Of a stretch of 5,245 nucleotides of DNA, positions 5,150 through 5,245 are shown one piece after another; positions within the stretch are counted from its first letter, which is position 1; each line of letters opens with the position of its first letter. The stretch is from JAAYWY01 sp050945275. Its GTDB lineage: Bacteria > Bacillota > DTU030 > DUMP01. The notes below the pieces were generated by a model that saw only the letters and a program-made list of their open reading frames with translations, ran no database searches and was not told the DNA's origin. The translations under genes and the position numbers were made by a program. The stretch covers positions 1 through 5,245 of the forward strand of contig JBMNSQ010000114.1 in assembly GCA_050945275.1 (NCBI GenBank), given 5' to 3'.

Positions 5150-5245
5150 CCAACGTAATCCTAGGAATGGATAGCAGTTGTTACACTACGTCTGTAGCAG
5201 TTATTTCACAACAAGGAGATATAATGGCTGATTGGCGACAAGTCT
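5146..5245 (+). CDS. TsaD/Kae1-like (peptidase M22 fold) protein, 5' part
   Basis: The gene starts with GTG 5146, sharing GTGA with the nusB stop codon, and runs off the right edge after 33 codons. The visible N-terminus, MTNVILGMDSSCYTTSVAVI followed by SQQGDIMADWRQV, has the G-[IM]-D-[TS]-S-x-Y-T-T-S phosphate-binding start typical of the actin/Hsp70-like fold of TsaD/Kae1 relatives. Clostridial genomes often carry such a protein, labelled as a glycoprotease or O-sialoglycoprotein endopeptidase-like, between nusB and xseA; the true TsaD (tRNA t6A synthesis) is usually elsewhere. This copy is therefore probably a paralogue of unknown function (inference). AGAAGGATGG at 5127-5136 inside nusB can serve as its ribosome site. 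Only the N-terminus is visible, so metal-binding residues cannot be checked. Confidence 0.8.
   Translation, partial: MTNVILGMDSSCYTTSVAVISQQGDIMADWRQV

Noticed and set aside
1..5245. Mobile element, CRISPR array, tRNA/rRNA or a new defence-type system
   Set aside because: Nearly every base is assigned to conserved sporulation or housekeeping genes on one strand. No transposase, direct repeat arrays, clover-leaf sequences or foreign-looking segments were seen.

Overview
The window is a tightly packed, single-strand (+) stretch of chromosome from an endospore-forming Bacillota. The class Clostridia is most likely, with a Peptococcaceae/Desulfotomaculum-like gene order. The evidence is a nearly complete spoIIIA sporulation operon running into asp23, amaP, a DUF2273 gene and nusB. 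Base composition is moderate, start codons are mixed ATG, GTG and TTG, and strong AGGAGG-like ribosome binding sites precede almost every gene. The species cannot be fixed from sequence reading alone.

Positions 1-3433 hold spoIIIAC (3' end only), spoIIIAD, spoIIIAE, spoIIIAF, spoIIIAG and spoIIIAH. spoIIIAA (the ATPase) and spoIIIAB are expected just upstream, outside the window. These proteins build the SpoIIIA-SpoIIQ 'feeding tube' channel in the mother-cell membrane that surrounds the forespore. AC, AD and AE are the polytopic export-apparatus-like parts. AF, AG and AH are membrane-anchored proteins with ring-building domains in the intermembrane space. Gaps run from a 1-nt overlap to about 23 nt, so one mother-cell transcript is expected.

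Positions 3434-3503 separate the sporulation genes from the next group. They contain a good sigma-A-type promoter (TTGTAA, 17-bp spacer, TGT-TATAAT) and a short leader. The upstream ATG at 3465 lies inside the -10 box, so the real start of asp23 is judged to be TTG 3504.

Positions 3504-5245 hold a housekeeping group: an Asp23/YqhY protein, its predicted membrane anchor AmaP, a two-helix DUF2273 membrane protein, the antitermination factor NusB, and the 5' end of a gene for a TsaD/Kae1-like (peptidase M22 fold) protein that overlaps nusB by 4 nt. A 7-bp GC hairpin spans the amaP stop and covers part of the DUF2273 ribosome binding site, which suggests translational coupling. The accB-accC genes found at this place in Bacillus subtilis are absent here.

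I see no RNA genes, mobile elements, CRISPR arrays or long repeats, and no non-coding stretch over 300 bases. The region looks like a conserved chromosomal locus rather than an undescribed system. The points worth a second look are the promoter and start-codon arrangement, the coupling hairpin, and the Asp23-AmaP-DUF2273 membrane module.
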